From positions 1 to 64,000 of the forward strand of contig CAYYPE010000013.1 of assembly GCA_964473465.1 (NCBI GenBank): DNA of 64,000 nucleotides, written 5' to 3'. Positions 35,449-44,648 of the stretch are shown one piece after another. The DNA is from CALHRB01 sp964473465. Its GTDB lineage: Bacteria > Bacteroidota > Ignavibacteria > Kapaibacteriales > UBA2268. The position numbers were made by a program, and so were the translations under genes. How positions within the stretch are numbered: position 1 is the stretch's first letter; each line of letters starts with the position of its first letter. The notes under the pieces were generated by a model. It saw nothing but the letters and a program-made list of their open reading frames with translations. It did not search any database and had not been told where the DNA came from.

Positions 35449-38097
35449 ATGATAAAATTACTTCAAAAAATATTTAAAAATAACCAAGAAAACAAAGTAA
35501 GTTTTCAGGAAAAGTTCAAAAAATTCCAGGAAATACTTGCTGACAATGACGACGCTCACAAAGCTATGTCAGAACTGGCAGATATGATTGTTTATGGAAC
35601 TCCATTTTCAAGGGGATATGCACATAAAAGGCTTAATATTTTGCTAAATAAAACCGAGAATATGATAAATAATCTAATTTTCATCTCAGGTGGAAAATAC
35701 AGATTATTGCATGACAAGCTAAGAAATATAACCGAAAAATGCTACAAATCTCTAACCCCGAGAATCACATGTCCAGAGGATTTAATATGTCCAGACATGG
35801 ATTGTCAGTATTGCACAAGAATAGAAGATTTATTTACCCGTATACCTTACACATATAATTTAAAATTCATAAGAGAAGAGAATTTTCTTGAAGTGGGTCA
35901 TAAAATGGCTCGTCTCGGAGAGATTAAGAACAAATTAAAGATTCCGGTTCCAGATGGCTTTTGTATTTCTGTCAGATTCTTCGAAGATATTATGAGGATT
36001 GAAAACCTAAGGAACAAAAAGAACGAAATTTTTTATGATGTTGATTTTAATAATATCGCGGAAGTTCAATATGCCTCCAGACAAGCTCAGGCACTAATAA
36101 TAACTACCCAATTACCTGATTACCTTGAGAAAATTATCTTGAATGCTTTTGATGAAACTTTCGACGTTGAATCAACTTTCGTTGCTGTTCGTTCAAGTGC
36201 TGTCGGGGAAGATTCAGAAAAGCACTCATTTGCCGGGCTTCATCAGAGTTTTTTGAATATCTCCCGGGAAAATGTTTTTGACGCTGTCATAGATGTAATG
36301 CTATCCAAGTATTCTCCCCAATCAGTGATTTACAGGTATTTATCTGGATTAAGGGATGAAGATATGCCTATGGCAGCTGGTTGTATAAAAATGGTTGACG
36401 CAAAATCGGCTGGTGTTCTATTTACAAAAGATCCAAACGATTTGGTCGAAGGTGCTATAATTCAATCTGTATGGGGGCTCGGATCCCTCGTAGTTGAGGG
36501 GAAAGTGCAGCCACAACAATACATAGTTCAAAGACAAAACGGGGAACTTAAGGTAGATTTTAATCCCGGAAATCAGAATTTATTAAGAACTGCAATTTCA
36601 AAAGACACAGCCATCAGGTTTTCAAATTTAGAAAATATTAACCTTTCAGAACCAAACCTGACACAGGATGAGCTAAAAAAGTTAATGGATTATGCCAGAA
36701 TGATTGAAATAAGATACCAACATCCTCAGGATATAGAATGGGCAATTGATAAAAGCGGTGAAATATACATATTACAATCAAGAAATCTAAAAATAAGGCA
36801 AAGGTTAACATTAAATACAAGAAAACCATATTCTGTTCAAGACTATGACAAAAATTATAAAGTGTTAATCAATAAGGGCGATTGTGCCAGTCATGGTGTT
36901 GGCAGTGGAAAGGTATTTGTTGTAAATGCGCCTAAAGAAGTATCTCAAATTCCCTATGGCTCAGTAGTGGTTGCCAAGAAAAATCTACCCGAATTCATAA
37001 CAGCTCTACACAAAATGTCAGCTTTGATATCTGATTTCGGAAGCACAACAGGGCATCTTGCTATAATAGCAAGAGAATTAAATGTTCCTTTTATCACAAA
37101 CACTCTGGATGCAAGTGCAAAATTACAAAATGGGACTGAGGTAACTGTTATTGCTGATGAAATCAGAGTTTACGAGGGAATAATTCAAGATCTGGTGCAG
37201 GATAAAAATAGCAAGATAGATTTAGAAAATCCTTTCATAAAGAGCCCTATTTATAAAATCTGGCATAATTTAACAAGAAATATATTCAAATTAAATCTTT
37301 ACGATCCATCATCTGAAAAATTCAGTCCTCTTCATTGCGAAACAATTCATGATATAATCCGATTTATCCATGAAATAGCAATGAGAACGATTTTTTCTAT
37401 TTATGACAATACAACTATAGATTCCGGAAAAACTTATGAACTTGTGTTTGACGTGCCGCTGGATATTCTGGTGATTGATCTTGGAAATGGATTGAGAAAA
37501 GATATAAAAGGCAATAAAATCACACCGGAAGACATCATATCTAAACCAATGCAGTATTTGATTAAAGGAATGACAACACCGGGTTTGAAATGGGCAGGAC
37601 ATTTACCAGTTGATACAAAAGGATTTGCAGGAATAATTTTAGGTAATATAGTTGACCCAGACAGATCGGATGTAAGCCTTGGTTCAAGAAGTTATGCATT
37701 AATATCTGAGAACTACATTAATTTCTTCTCCCGTTTGGGTTATCATTTTTCTCGTCTTGATGCTTTCGCATCGTCAGAAAACAATAGCAATTATATTAAT
37801 TTTAATTTTCGTGGGGGTGCTTCAAACATTACACGAAAATCAAGAAGAGCTCAGGCAATTGCAAGAATTTTAGAACAAAAAAATTTTTCTGTTACAATCA
37901 ACGAGGATAATGTAATAGCAAGAATCAGAAAAATTCCTGTCGAGATGATTTACGAACTGCTAACATTAATAGGAAAATTAATGGGAGCGGTCAGGAACGT
38001 TGATGTTCTAATGGTTTCCGATAAATATGTTGACGTATTTGTTGAGGAATTTTTAAAGGGTAATCCACAACCGGGTTTAAGTATAAGGGAAATATAA
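35449..38097 (+). CDS. PEP-synthase/pyruvate-phosphate-dikinase-like phosphotransferase with atypical C-terminus
   Basis: About 882 residues. The N-terminal part (about 1-140) carries a four-cysteine cluster, Cys108, Cys114, Cys119 and Cys122, typical of metal binding. The PPDK N-terminal ATP-binding domain (about 150-445) shows AVRSSAVGEDSEKHSFAGLH, GVLFTKDPND and QDIEWAIDKSGEIYILQSRN. The phospho-histidine swivel domain (about 465-580) has His536 in GSTTGHLAIIARELNVPF. The last 300 residues do not show the PEP-binding TIM barrel of true PEP synthases and match nothing I recognise. It may pass phosphate from ATP to an unknown acceptor. GTG 35428 would lie inside the terminator stem, so ATG 35449 is preferred. 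Confidence 0.75.
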   Translation: MIKLLQKIFKNNQENKVSFQEKFKKFQEILADNDDAHKAMSELADMIVYGTPFSRGYAHKRLNILLNKTENMINNLIFISGGKYRLLHDKLRNITEKCYKSLTPRITCPEDLICPDMDCQYCTRIEDLFTRIPYTYNLKFIREENFLEVGHKMARLGEIKNKLKIPVPDGFCISVRFFEDIMRIENLRNKKNEIFYDVDFNNIAEVQYASRQAQALIITTQLPDYLEKIILNAFDETFDVESTFVAVRSSAVGEDSEKHSFAGLHQSFLNISRENVFDAVIDVMLSKYSPQSVIYRYLSGLRDEDMPMAAGCIKMVDAKSAGVLFTKDPNDLVEGAIIQSVWGLGSLVVEGKVQPQQYIVQRQNGELKVDFNPGNQNLLRTAISKDTAIRFSNLENINLSEPNLTQDELKKLMDYARMIEIRYQHPQDIEWAIDKSGEIYILQSRNLKIRQRLTLNTRKPYSVQDYDKNYKVLINKGDCASHGVGSGKVFVVNAPKEVSQIPYGSVVVAKKNLPEFITALHKMSALISDFGSTTGHLAIIARELNVPFITNTLDASAKLQNGTEVTVIADEIRVYEGIIQDLVQDKNSKIDLENPFIKSPIYKIWHNLTRNIFKLNLYDPSSEKFSPLHCETIHDIIRFIHEIAMRTIFSIYDNTTIDSGKTYELVFDVPLDILVIDLGNGLRKDIKGNKITPEDIISKPMQYLIKGMTTPGLKWAGHLPVDTKGFAGIILGNIVDPDRSDVSLGSRSYALISENYINFFSRLGYHFSRLDAFASSENNSNYINFNFRGGASNITRKSRRAQAIARILEQKNFSVTINEDNVIARIRKIPVEMIYELLTLIGKLMGAVRNVDVLMVSDKYVDVFVEEFLKGNPQPGLSIREI

Positions 38098-38101
38098 AAA
38101 C

Positions 38102-38133
38102 AGGCTTCCTGAAAAATATCGGGAAGCCTTTTT
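38102..38133 (+). terminator. Rho-independent terminator after PEP-synthase-like gene
   Basis: The stem AGGCTTCC / GGAAGCCT with a 12-base loop is followed by TTTT. It lies five bases past the stop and ahead of the convergent tRNA gene. Confidence 0.88.
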
Positions 38134-38144
38134 AATTCTATATG

Positions 38145-38217
38145 AGCCACTTGTCGGACTCGAACCAACGACCTGCTGATTACAAATCAGCTGCTCTACC
38201 AGCTGAGCTAAAGTGGC
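38145..38217 (-). tRNA. tRNA-Thr (anticodon TGT)
   Basis: A 73-base cloverleaf reads on the minus strand. The acceptor stem GCCACTT pairs with AAGTGGC, the D-arm has AGCTCAGCTGGTAGAGC, and the anticodon stem is CTGAT / ATCAG around anticodon TGT (38182-38184). The T-arm has GGTTCGAGTCC. The discriminator base is T and CCA is not encoded in full. It decodes ACA and, with wobble, other ACN codons. Confidence 0.95.
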
Positions 38218-38275
38218 AAAAACAAGATTACAAAAATAATAAATTTTTTTTTATCAAAAAATTCTTTTTCAAAAA

Positions 38276-38860
38276 TCATTCAAAATTATATTCTTCAATA
38301 ATTTCGCACCAGATGTGCCCTATCAATATATGTGATTCCTGAATTCTGGCTGTGATATCAGAAGGAACTATTACAGAACAATCACAGAATTCAGCAATTT
38401 TACCGCCACCACAACCAAGCAAACCAACTACTTTCATACCAATTTCTTTCGCCTTTTTTGCAGCCCTAAGAACATTTTCTGAATTACCACTTGTTGAAAT
38501 TCCTACGAGCACATCATTTGGTTTACCATAAGCTTCCACTCCCCTTGCAAAGACATTCTCGAATCCAATATCATTGCCACCAGCAGTCATAATTGAAGGG
38601 TCAACTGTTAGAGCGATTCCGGGGATGGCAGGTCTATTGAAGCTGCTACGATACCTAATGACAAGTTCAGCGGCAAGATGCTGACTGTCAGCGGCACTAC
38701 CACCATTTCCACAGAATAATATTTTTCCACCATTTTTGATACATTCTGATAGCACCAAACCTGTTTTTTTGATTGAATCCGAGCATAGTTCAAGCAAAGA
38801 CATTTTTGTTAGAATACTGGAATTAATAGAATCTTTAATTTTTTGTTCAAAATCTTTCAT
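38276..38860 (-). CDS. gmhA: SIS-domain sedoheptulose-7-phosphate isomerase
   Basis: A 194-residue SIS-domain protein of the GmhA/DiaA group. Key motifs are ILFCGNGGSAADSQHLAAEL (sugar-phosphate loop with the family's DSQH), LVGISTSGNSENVLRAAKKA, and a C-terminal HILIGHIWCEIIE helix with a conserved histidine. GmhA converts sedoheptulose-7-phosphate to D-glycero-manno-heptose-7-phosphate, the first step of the heptose used in LPS cores. DiaA-type DnaA regulators look similar, but length and the DSQH/HxxxH pattern favour GmhA. The gene follows engB by 12 bases and has an AGAGG ribosome site. Other heptose genes are not in the window. Confidence 0.87.
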   Translation of the reverse strand: MKDFEQKIKDSINSSILTKMSLLELCSDSIKKTGLVLSECIKNGGKILFCGNGGSAADSQHLAAELVIRYRSSFNRPAIPGIALTVDPSIMTAGGNDIGFENVFARGVEAYGKPNDVLVGISTSGNSENVLRAAKKAKEIGMKVVGLLGCGGGKIAEFCDCSVIVPSDITARIQESHILIGHIWCEIIEEYNFE

Positions 38861-38872
38861 TAATACCTCTGA

Positions 38873-39460
38873 TTAATTACAAATTCTTTTAATTATTGCT
38901 AATAACTCATTCCTACCCATATTAGTTTTAGATGAATAAGGAAGAACTTCAAGGCTGTTTTTACAAAATTTAAGAAGATTTTCAACCTGTAACTTTCGTT
39001 CAGCAATTAGATTCTCAGTGATTTTATCGCATTTTGTTAATATTACAATGAATTTTTTATTATTATTTTCGAACCATTCCATTAATGACATATCAATGTT
39101 AGTCGGATCGTGCCTGCTGTCAACAAGAAGACAGACAAGACGCAAATTCTCCCGGATTTTAAAATATTCAAAGATAAGCTTTATCCAGCTTTCCTTTAAT
39201 GATTTGGGAACTTCGGCATAACCAAAACCGGGCAAATCCGAAAAAATCCATTTGTTCTCAATATCAAAAAAATTAATTTGCTGAGTTTTCCCCGGAGTAG
39301 CACTTATTTTAGCTAAGTTTTTTCTTAGCACGATACTATTGAGCAAAGAAGACTTTCCAACGTTAGATCTGCCGGTAAAAGCCACCTCAGGTTTGTCAAT
39401 CAAAGGAAATTGAGATACTTTGCTTGCACCAAGAATAAATTCAGCGTTTAAATTTTTCAT
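38873..39460 (-). CDS. engB: Ribosome-biogenesis GTPase EngB (YihA/YsxC)
   Basis: A 195-residue single-domain GTPase. G1 is GRSNVGKSSLLNS, G2 falls in SATPGKTQQINFF, G3 is DLPGFGYAEVPKS, G4 is TKCDK and G5 is YSSKTNMG. These motifs, the length and the GFG after DLPG define EngB. It is needed for assembly of the large ribosomal subunit in many bacteria. It is upstream of gmhA on the same strand, giving a probable two-gene unit, and divergent from cysS. Confidence 0.95.
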   Translation of the reverse strand: MKNLNAEFILGASKVSQFPLIDKPEVAFTGRSNVGKSSLLNSIVLRKNLAKISATPGKTQQINFFDIENKWIFSDLPGFGYAEVPKSLKESWIKLIFEYFKIRENLRLVCLLVDSRHDPTNIDMSLMEWFENNNKKFIVILTKCDKITENLIAERKLQVENLLKFCKNSLEVLPYSSKTNMGRNELLAIIKRICN

Positions 39461-39588
39461 TCTTAATATTATGAATTAAATAAGTTTTAAAAACATAAAA
39501 GATTTTTATTATATAATCACAATCATTAAATTACGAAAGTAAAGTAATAAAATTTCTATATAAATAAATTAAGAGAATATTTGTTAAA

Positions 39589-41052
39589 ATGGAGATCTAC
39601 TTATATAATTCATTAAGCAATAAGTTATCACATGTAACACCTTTGGACGGAACAACAATCAGAATGTATTCCTGCGGACCGACGGTTTATAATTATGCTC
39701 ACATAGGTAACATGAGATCTTTTCTTTTTGCTGACTTGCTTCAAAGGGTATTGAGAGTTGTGGGCGGATTTAAGGTTCATTGGGTAATGAATATAACCAA
39801 CATTGATGATAAAACAATCAGAGATTCTGCTATTGGAAGCAAGGAATGGAAAGAAGAAATGGGCGAGCAAACAAATAATCCACTTGAAAATTTATTAAAA
39901 TTTACTTCATATTATGAAAAAGCTTTCTTTGAAGACATTAGTAAGCTGAAAATTAATTTAAAACATTTTTATAAGATACCCAAAGCAACAGACTATATAT
40001 TACAAATACAGGATACTATAAAAAAAATCTACAAAAAAGGGTTATCCTATTATTCTGGCGGATCAGTTTATTTCAATGTTGCAGAATGGAGAAAAATTGA
40101 TATTTATGGCAAGCTATTCAAGATAGATTTTGAGAATTTCCGCTCGGGAGAGCGAATAGATTCAGATCAGTATGAAAAGGAGCAAGCAGCAGATTTTGCA
40201 CTGTGGAAAGCAAAAAAAGCAGGCGAACCTTATTGGGAATTTGAACTCGACGGTCAGAATTGTGATGGCAGACCCGGTTGGCATATTGAATGCTCAGTTA
40301 TGGAAAAAGAAATACTTGGGCTTCCGTTCGATATTCATACAGGTGGGATTGACCTGAAATTCCCCCATCACGAAGATGAGATAGCACAAAGCAAAGCCGC
40401 TTTTGGAATAGACCCGACAGCAATCTGGTGCCATAATGAATTTCTGGAGGTTGAGGGTCAAAAAATGAGCAAATCACTTGGCAACTTTTTCACTCTTCGA
40501 GACCTCGAAGACAAGGGGATTGACCCGGTTGACATTCGTTTTGCAATGCTTTCAGCACATTATGGGTCAATATATAATTTTACGTTTAATGGGATAACTG
40601 CAGCCCGAAAAGCGAGATTGAGGATTCAAGACTATATATACTCTCTGTTTGATGAGAATAATCAGGGAGACAAATCTCCTGATGTGGAGGAATTAAAAGA
40701 AAAAGTGTTTAAGGAACTTGGGTATGATTTACACACACCAAAAGCTTTAGCTCATATTTTCACTTTTATCAATAATAATCCTGCTGAATCAATAAAAATA
40801 CCGCAAAGGAAAAAATTAATTTCATTTTTCACAAAATTAAATCAAATTTTTGAAGCGTGGAATATTGACAAAAAGCCAGATGATTATGTTATTATCCCTA
40901 ATGAAATACAAGAACTTGCTGAGCAGAGATTTCTACTCAAAAAAGATAAAAAATTTGATGAGGCAGATAGATTAAGAAAAATAATAACCGAGAAAGGGTA
41001 TGTTATCAAAGACTCAAAAGATGGATATACTATTGAAAAAATTAAATTATAA
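39589..41052 (+). CDS. cysS: Cysteinyl-tRNA synthetase
   Basis: A 487-residue class I synthetase. The first zinc-ligand cysteine lies in YSCGPTVYNYAHIGNMRS, which also carries the HIGH-type motif as HIGN. WHIECSVMEKE supplies the second cysteine, followed by GGIDLKFPHHEDEIAQSKAA. The KMSKS loop is GQKMSKSLGNFFTL. The C-terminal helical DALR-type domain recognises the tRNA. It charges tRNA-Cys in the cytoplasm. It is somewhat longer than the E. coli enzyme (461), with a loop near residues 85-105. It is followed by thrS after 66 bases, and the pair may be co-transcribed. Confidence 0.95.
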   Translation: MEIYLYNSLSNKLSHVTPLDGTTIRMYSCGPTVYNYAHIGNMRSFLFADLLQRVLRVVGGFKVHWVMNITNIDDKTIRDSAIGSKEWKEEMGEQTNNPLENLLKFTSYYEKAFFEDISKLKINLKHFYKIPKATDYILQIQDTIKKIYKKGLSYYSGGSVYFNVAEWRKIDIYGKLFKIDFENFRSGERIDSDQYEKEQAADFALWKAKKAGEPYWEFELDGQNCDGRPGWHIECSVMEKEILGLPFDIHTGGIDLKFPHHEDEIAQSKAAFGIDPTAIWCHNEFLEVEGQKMSKSLGNFFTLRDLEDKGIDPVDIRFAMLSAHYGSIYNFTFNGITAARKARLRIQDYIYSLFDENNQGDKSPDVEELKEKVFKELGYDLHTPKALAHIFTFINNNPAESIKIPQRKKLISFFTKLNQIFEAWNIDKKPDDYVIIPNEIQELAEQRFLLKKDKKFDEADRLRKIITEKGYVIKDSKDGYTIEKIKL

Positions 41053-41118
41053 CAACTCAAATAATAAATCATTCTTTTCGTTTAGCTTTCGTTATGTTGT
41101 TTGAACTAAAGTAAACAA

Positions 41119-43050
41119 ATGATTAAAATTACATTTCCAGACGGTAATACACGAGAATATCCTGAGGGAGTTACTGGCTTAGAGATAGCACGTTCAATAT
41201 CTGAACGATTAGCAAATGAAGCTCTTGGAATATTTGTTAACGGCGAAAAATATGATTTATCAAGAAAAATAGATAAAGACGCAGCCATAGAAATAGTAAC
41301 ATTTGATGACCCAAGAGGTAAGGAAATCTACTGGCACTCATCGGCTCATTTAATGGCGGAAGCCATACAGGAACTATATCCCGGCGTTAAATTTGGTATT
41401 GGACCCGCTATAGAAAATGGTTTTTATTATGACGTTGACCTGCCTGATGGTAAAAAACTATCATCGGAGGATTTACCGGAAATAGAAGCAAAAATGCTTG
41501 AACTGGCAAAAAGAAACGCAGAATATCAAAGAATTGAAATATCAAAGAAAGAAGCCTACGATTATTTTTCAAAAATTGGTGATCAATATAAACTTGAATT
41601 AATTGATGGGTTGAATGATGGAGAGATTACTTTTTATAAACAGGGTAATTTCGTTGACCTTTGCCGTGGAACCCATATACCAAATACCAATCATATAAAA
41701 TATGTCAAGTTGCTCACTGTTGCCGGTGCTTACTGGCGAGGAGATTCAAGCAGAAATATGATGACAAGGATTTACGGGATAACCTTTCCAAAGAAAAAAA
41801 TGCTTGATGATTATCTTTATATGCTTGAGGAAGCTAAGAAACGAGATCATCGCAAACTCGGAAAGGAACTCGAACTGTTTATGATTTCTCCTAATGTTGG
41901 TGGTGGGCTACCAATCTGGCTACCAAAGGGAACAATTATTCGCAGGAAACTGGAAGCTTTTATCTCTGAAGAATTAAAAAAACGAGGCTATGTTGAGGTA
42001 ATTACGCCTCACATAGGCAACATCAATCTGTATAAAACATCCGGGCATTATCCTTATTATTCCGATTCAATGTTTGCCCCTATAAAGATTGAAGAAGAAG
42101 AATATCTGCTAAAACCGATGAATTGCCCACATCATCATCAGATATATGCTTCAAAACCGAGAAGCTACCGGGACTTACCTCTTCGTTTAGCTGAATTCGG
42201 AACTGTTTACCGTTATGAGCAATCTGGGGAATTAAACGGTTTGACAAGGGTTAGAGGTTTCACTCAGGACGACGCACATATGTATTGCACAGAAGAGCAA
42301 TTAAAAGATGAAATCAAGCAAACCGTGGAGCTAACTCAATTAGTTTTCAATACTTTCGGGATGAGCGTAAAAATAAGATTGTCGTTCAGAGATGAAGATT
42401 CCTCAAAGTATGTCGGTTCGGAAGAAAGCTGGAACCATGCAGAAAAGGTAATTCAGGAAGTTGCCGATGAAATGGGGCTGGATTATTTTATCGGGAAGGG
42501 AGAAGCCTCTTTCTATGGACCAAAAATAGATTTTAACGTGAAAGACGCTTTGGGACGTTCATGGCAGCTTGGAACAGTGCAGGTGGATTATGTTATGCCC
42601 GAGCGATTTCAGCTTGAATACACTGGAGAAGATAACCAAAAGCACAGGCCGGTTATTATTCACAGGGCACCATTTGGTTCCCTTGAAAGGTTTTTATCTA
42701 TTCTTATTGAGCATTTTGCGGGTAATTTTCCTTTCTGGCTGGCTCCGGTTCAGGTTAACGTGCTTCCAATCGGGGAAAACCAGCACGAATTTGCAAATGA
42801 ACTTTTCTCGAAGCTTGATAAAGCAGGTATAAGAGCCGAGATTGACCTTAGAAGCGAAAAAATAAACAGAAAAATTGCGGAATCGGAGCAGAAAAAAATC
42901 CCCTTTGCCCTTATTATTGGACAGAAAGAAGTTGAAACACAAACGGCTTCTGTCCGAGAACACACCAAGGGTAATATTGGCAATAAAACAATTGAAGAGA
43001 TTCTCAATCTTTTCAGCGAATTGAATAATCCATACAGAAGACATAATTAA
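41119..43050 (+). CDS. thrS: Threonyl-tRNA synthetase
   Basis: A 643-residue class II synthetase of the usual length. Domains in order: TGS (about 1-62), the editing/SAD domain (about 63-240, with HSSAHLMAEAIQELYP and the VDLCRGTHIPNT zinc-type motif), the catalytic core (about 245-535), and the anticodon-binding domain (about 540-640). The core shows MNCPHHHQIY, RVRGFTQDDAHMYC and GRSWQLGTVQVDY. It ligates threonine to tRNA-Thr and edits mischarged serine. No T-box leader is present in the 66 bases before it. A tRNA-Thr gene lies about 3 kb upstream on the other strand. Confidence 0.96.
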   Translation: MIKITFPDGNTREYPEGVTGLEIARSISERLANEALGIFVNGEKYDLSRKIDKDAAIEIVTFDDPRGKEIYWHSSAHLMAEAIQELYPGVKFGIGPAIENGFYYDVDLPDGKKLSSEDLPEIEAKMLELAKRNAEYQRIEISKKEAYDYFSKIGDQYKLELIDGLNDGEITFYKQGNFVDLCRGTHIPNTNHIKYVKLLTVAGAYWRGDSSRNMMTRIYGITFPKKKMLDDYLYMLEEAKKRDHRKLGKELELFMISPNVGGGLPIWLPKGTIIRRKLEAFISEELKKRGYVEVITPHIGNINLYKTSGHYPYYSDSMFAPIKIEEEEYLLKPMNCPHHHQIYASKPRSYRDLPLRLAEFGTVYRYEQSGELNGLTRVRGFTQDDAHMYCTEEQLKDEIKQTVELTQLVFNTFGMSVKIRLSFRDEDSSKYVGSEESWNHAEKVIQEVADEMGLDYFIGKGEASFYGPKIDFNVKDALGRSWQLGTVQVDYVMPERFQLEYTGEDNQKHRPVIIHRAPFGSLERFLSILIEHFAGNFPFWLAPVQVNVLPIGENQHEFANELFSKLDKAGIRAEIDLRSEKINRKIAESEQKKIPFALIIGQKEVETQTASVREHTKGNIGNKTIEEILNLFSELNNPYRRHN

Positions 43051-43606
43051 ATCAATTTTCGTTTTACAATCAATTCCTCAGTAGGGTGTGACTGACATTA
43101 AGTCCAATCTGCTGGGGTTTGGTGTTTAATCTCCCCTCAGAATTTCATAAAAATTATAATTCTCCAATTAATGAAATATATTTTTTGAAATATTATGTTT
43201 TAGTAAATTTTGAAATATTTATGAAGAGTTTGCAGAAAAGAGGGGAAATAAATTATATTAATGAAATAATGCTTTTTAATGTAAAAATAAGGTTTTTTAA
43301 TGTGTTAATTTAAATTTCAAATATAAATGAATTATTATAAATTTATAAATGAGTTATTTTAAATTTTAACAGACCGCCTGAAATATTTTTAAGCCATATT
43401 TGAATATTTCTTAACTTTGTTTTAGTATGAATATATTGAACCAACATGTCGAACAAATAAATTGAAAAACAAATCAGGTGATTTTTTCAACAAAGGTTAT
43501 GAGTCAGAGGTGCTGACATACTAATTTAAAACAAATATGAAAGGTTGAGAAAAATTACAAAAGACATAAAAATAGAATATTATACACAATACATAAGAGA
43601 CTGACT
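43051..43606. other. Long intergenic region after thrS
   Basis: Over 550 AT-rich bases without a supported gene. An imperfect hairpin (CTGCTGGGG / CCCCTCAG, about 43109-43140) lies about 60 bases after thrS and could be a weak terminator. A TAACTTTG box (43412-43419) fits the Bacteroidota TAnnTTTG -7 element and could have driven the decayed gene that follows. A short 64-codon frame at 43119-43313 has no coding character. Confidence 0.4.
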
Positions 43607-44259
43607 ATGAAAACATTTTAATTAATATTAATTTTAGCGATGCCTCTGATGCTTTTTTCGCAAATTGACAGTACAGAATTATATTTCAAAAGTGTTGATA
43701 ATGATGATATAAGAACAATTTGTGAATTGGCTGACATTCAAATCATTAAAATTATTAGCAAAGACACACTTTTGAAAAATAAAGTATTCAATTTTATTAT
43801 AAAAGAGTTCAAGAAAGGTAAAATTGTATCATCGGACGACTTAAATTTTTCAAATAAGGTTGAAAAAATTCCTATTGTTGTCAATGGTGACACATTGATA
43901 CATGTTGTGCATATGCTCGAAAAAGCAGGTTTTAGTGAGGGCAGAGATTCTTTATTAATTACCATATCTGGAATATATAAAATGATATTTTCAAACTATA
44001 TATTCAATATCCTGGTATCAAATTTAGCAAAAACTTAAAGGGGAGAAAAAATTATCTTTTGCGAGAGGCAATTAAATGTTCTGAAAATAAAATAAAAGTT
44101 CCTGTTAACAAGGAATACCCAATTCTGGTATATACACCTCCATTTGCAGATGAATCTCCAATTCAATCATACTGCATACTTTTAGAAGAAAATGTCGAAA
44201 AATGGTATGAGAAGTTTAAGGTGAAACATTTTTTTGTGATTTACTTTGAAATAAAATAA
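43607..44259 (+). pseudogene. Decayed secreted protein gene
   Basis: Translation from ATG 43607 gives MKTF, a TAA stop at 43619-43621, then in the same frame LILILAMPLMLFSQIDS. That is a typical signal peptide broken by one nonsense codon. The remaining frame runs to 44038. A second frame (+1 shifted) continues coherent-looking sequence through KNYLLREAIKCSENKIKV and YPILVYTPPFADESPIQS to 44259. A nonsense codon plus a frameshift suggests a pseudogene, unless two sequencing errors occurred. The family is not recognised. It adjoins another decayed gene downstream. Confidence 0.55.
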
Positions 44260-44648
44260 TTTCTAAGATTATAATAAGAATACGATTTAAATTTGCTATA
44301 TTTTGCTGTAAATTCAAGTTTGAACGGGAATGAAAGAGTTTAATATTATTTTCATAATAATTAATGCTTCTATAATGATTATTTTTTACCAAACATAGAC
44401 AGAGTTCCTGTTGAATCTTTTTTAGGGTAACTTACCAAAACTCATTTTATATTCAATTTTTATGAAGGGCAAATTATGTTTATATAAAAAAATTATTTTA
44501 ATTTAAATAAATTATATTCTTATTTAAATCAAATTTTAATTATATCCGAACGATATCAAAAATCAATATTAGCTATAAAATCATTCAGTAATGAAAATTT
44601 TGATTAGTAATTTAATTAAGTAAATAATTTTATTATTTTTAGTGGTTT
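44260..44648. other. AT-rich spacer between two pseudogenes
   Basis: No gene, RNA, repeat or convincing promoter was found. It consists mostly of A/T runs and presumably is eroded intergenic DNA. Confidence 0.35.

Noticed and set aside
41053..41118. Possible T-box or attenuator leader for thrS
   Set aside because: Only 66 bases separate cysS and thrS; there is no room for a T-box fold and no terminator hairpin is present.
38145..43050. Functional link between tRNA-Thr and thrS
   Set aside because: They are on opposite strands about 3 kb apart with unrelated genes between, so the nearness may be chance.
43119..43313. Possible small gene after thrS
   Set aside because: It starts with GTG without a ribosome site, has low-complexity AT-driven composition, and overlaps a weak hairpin; no coding signature.
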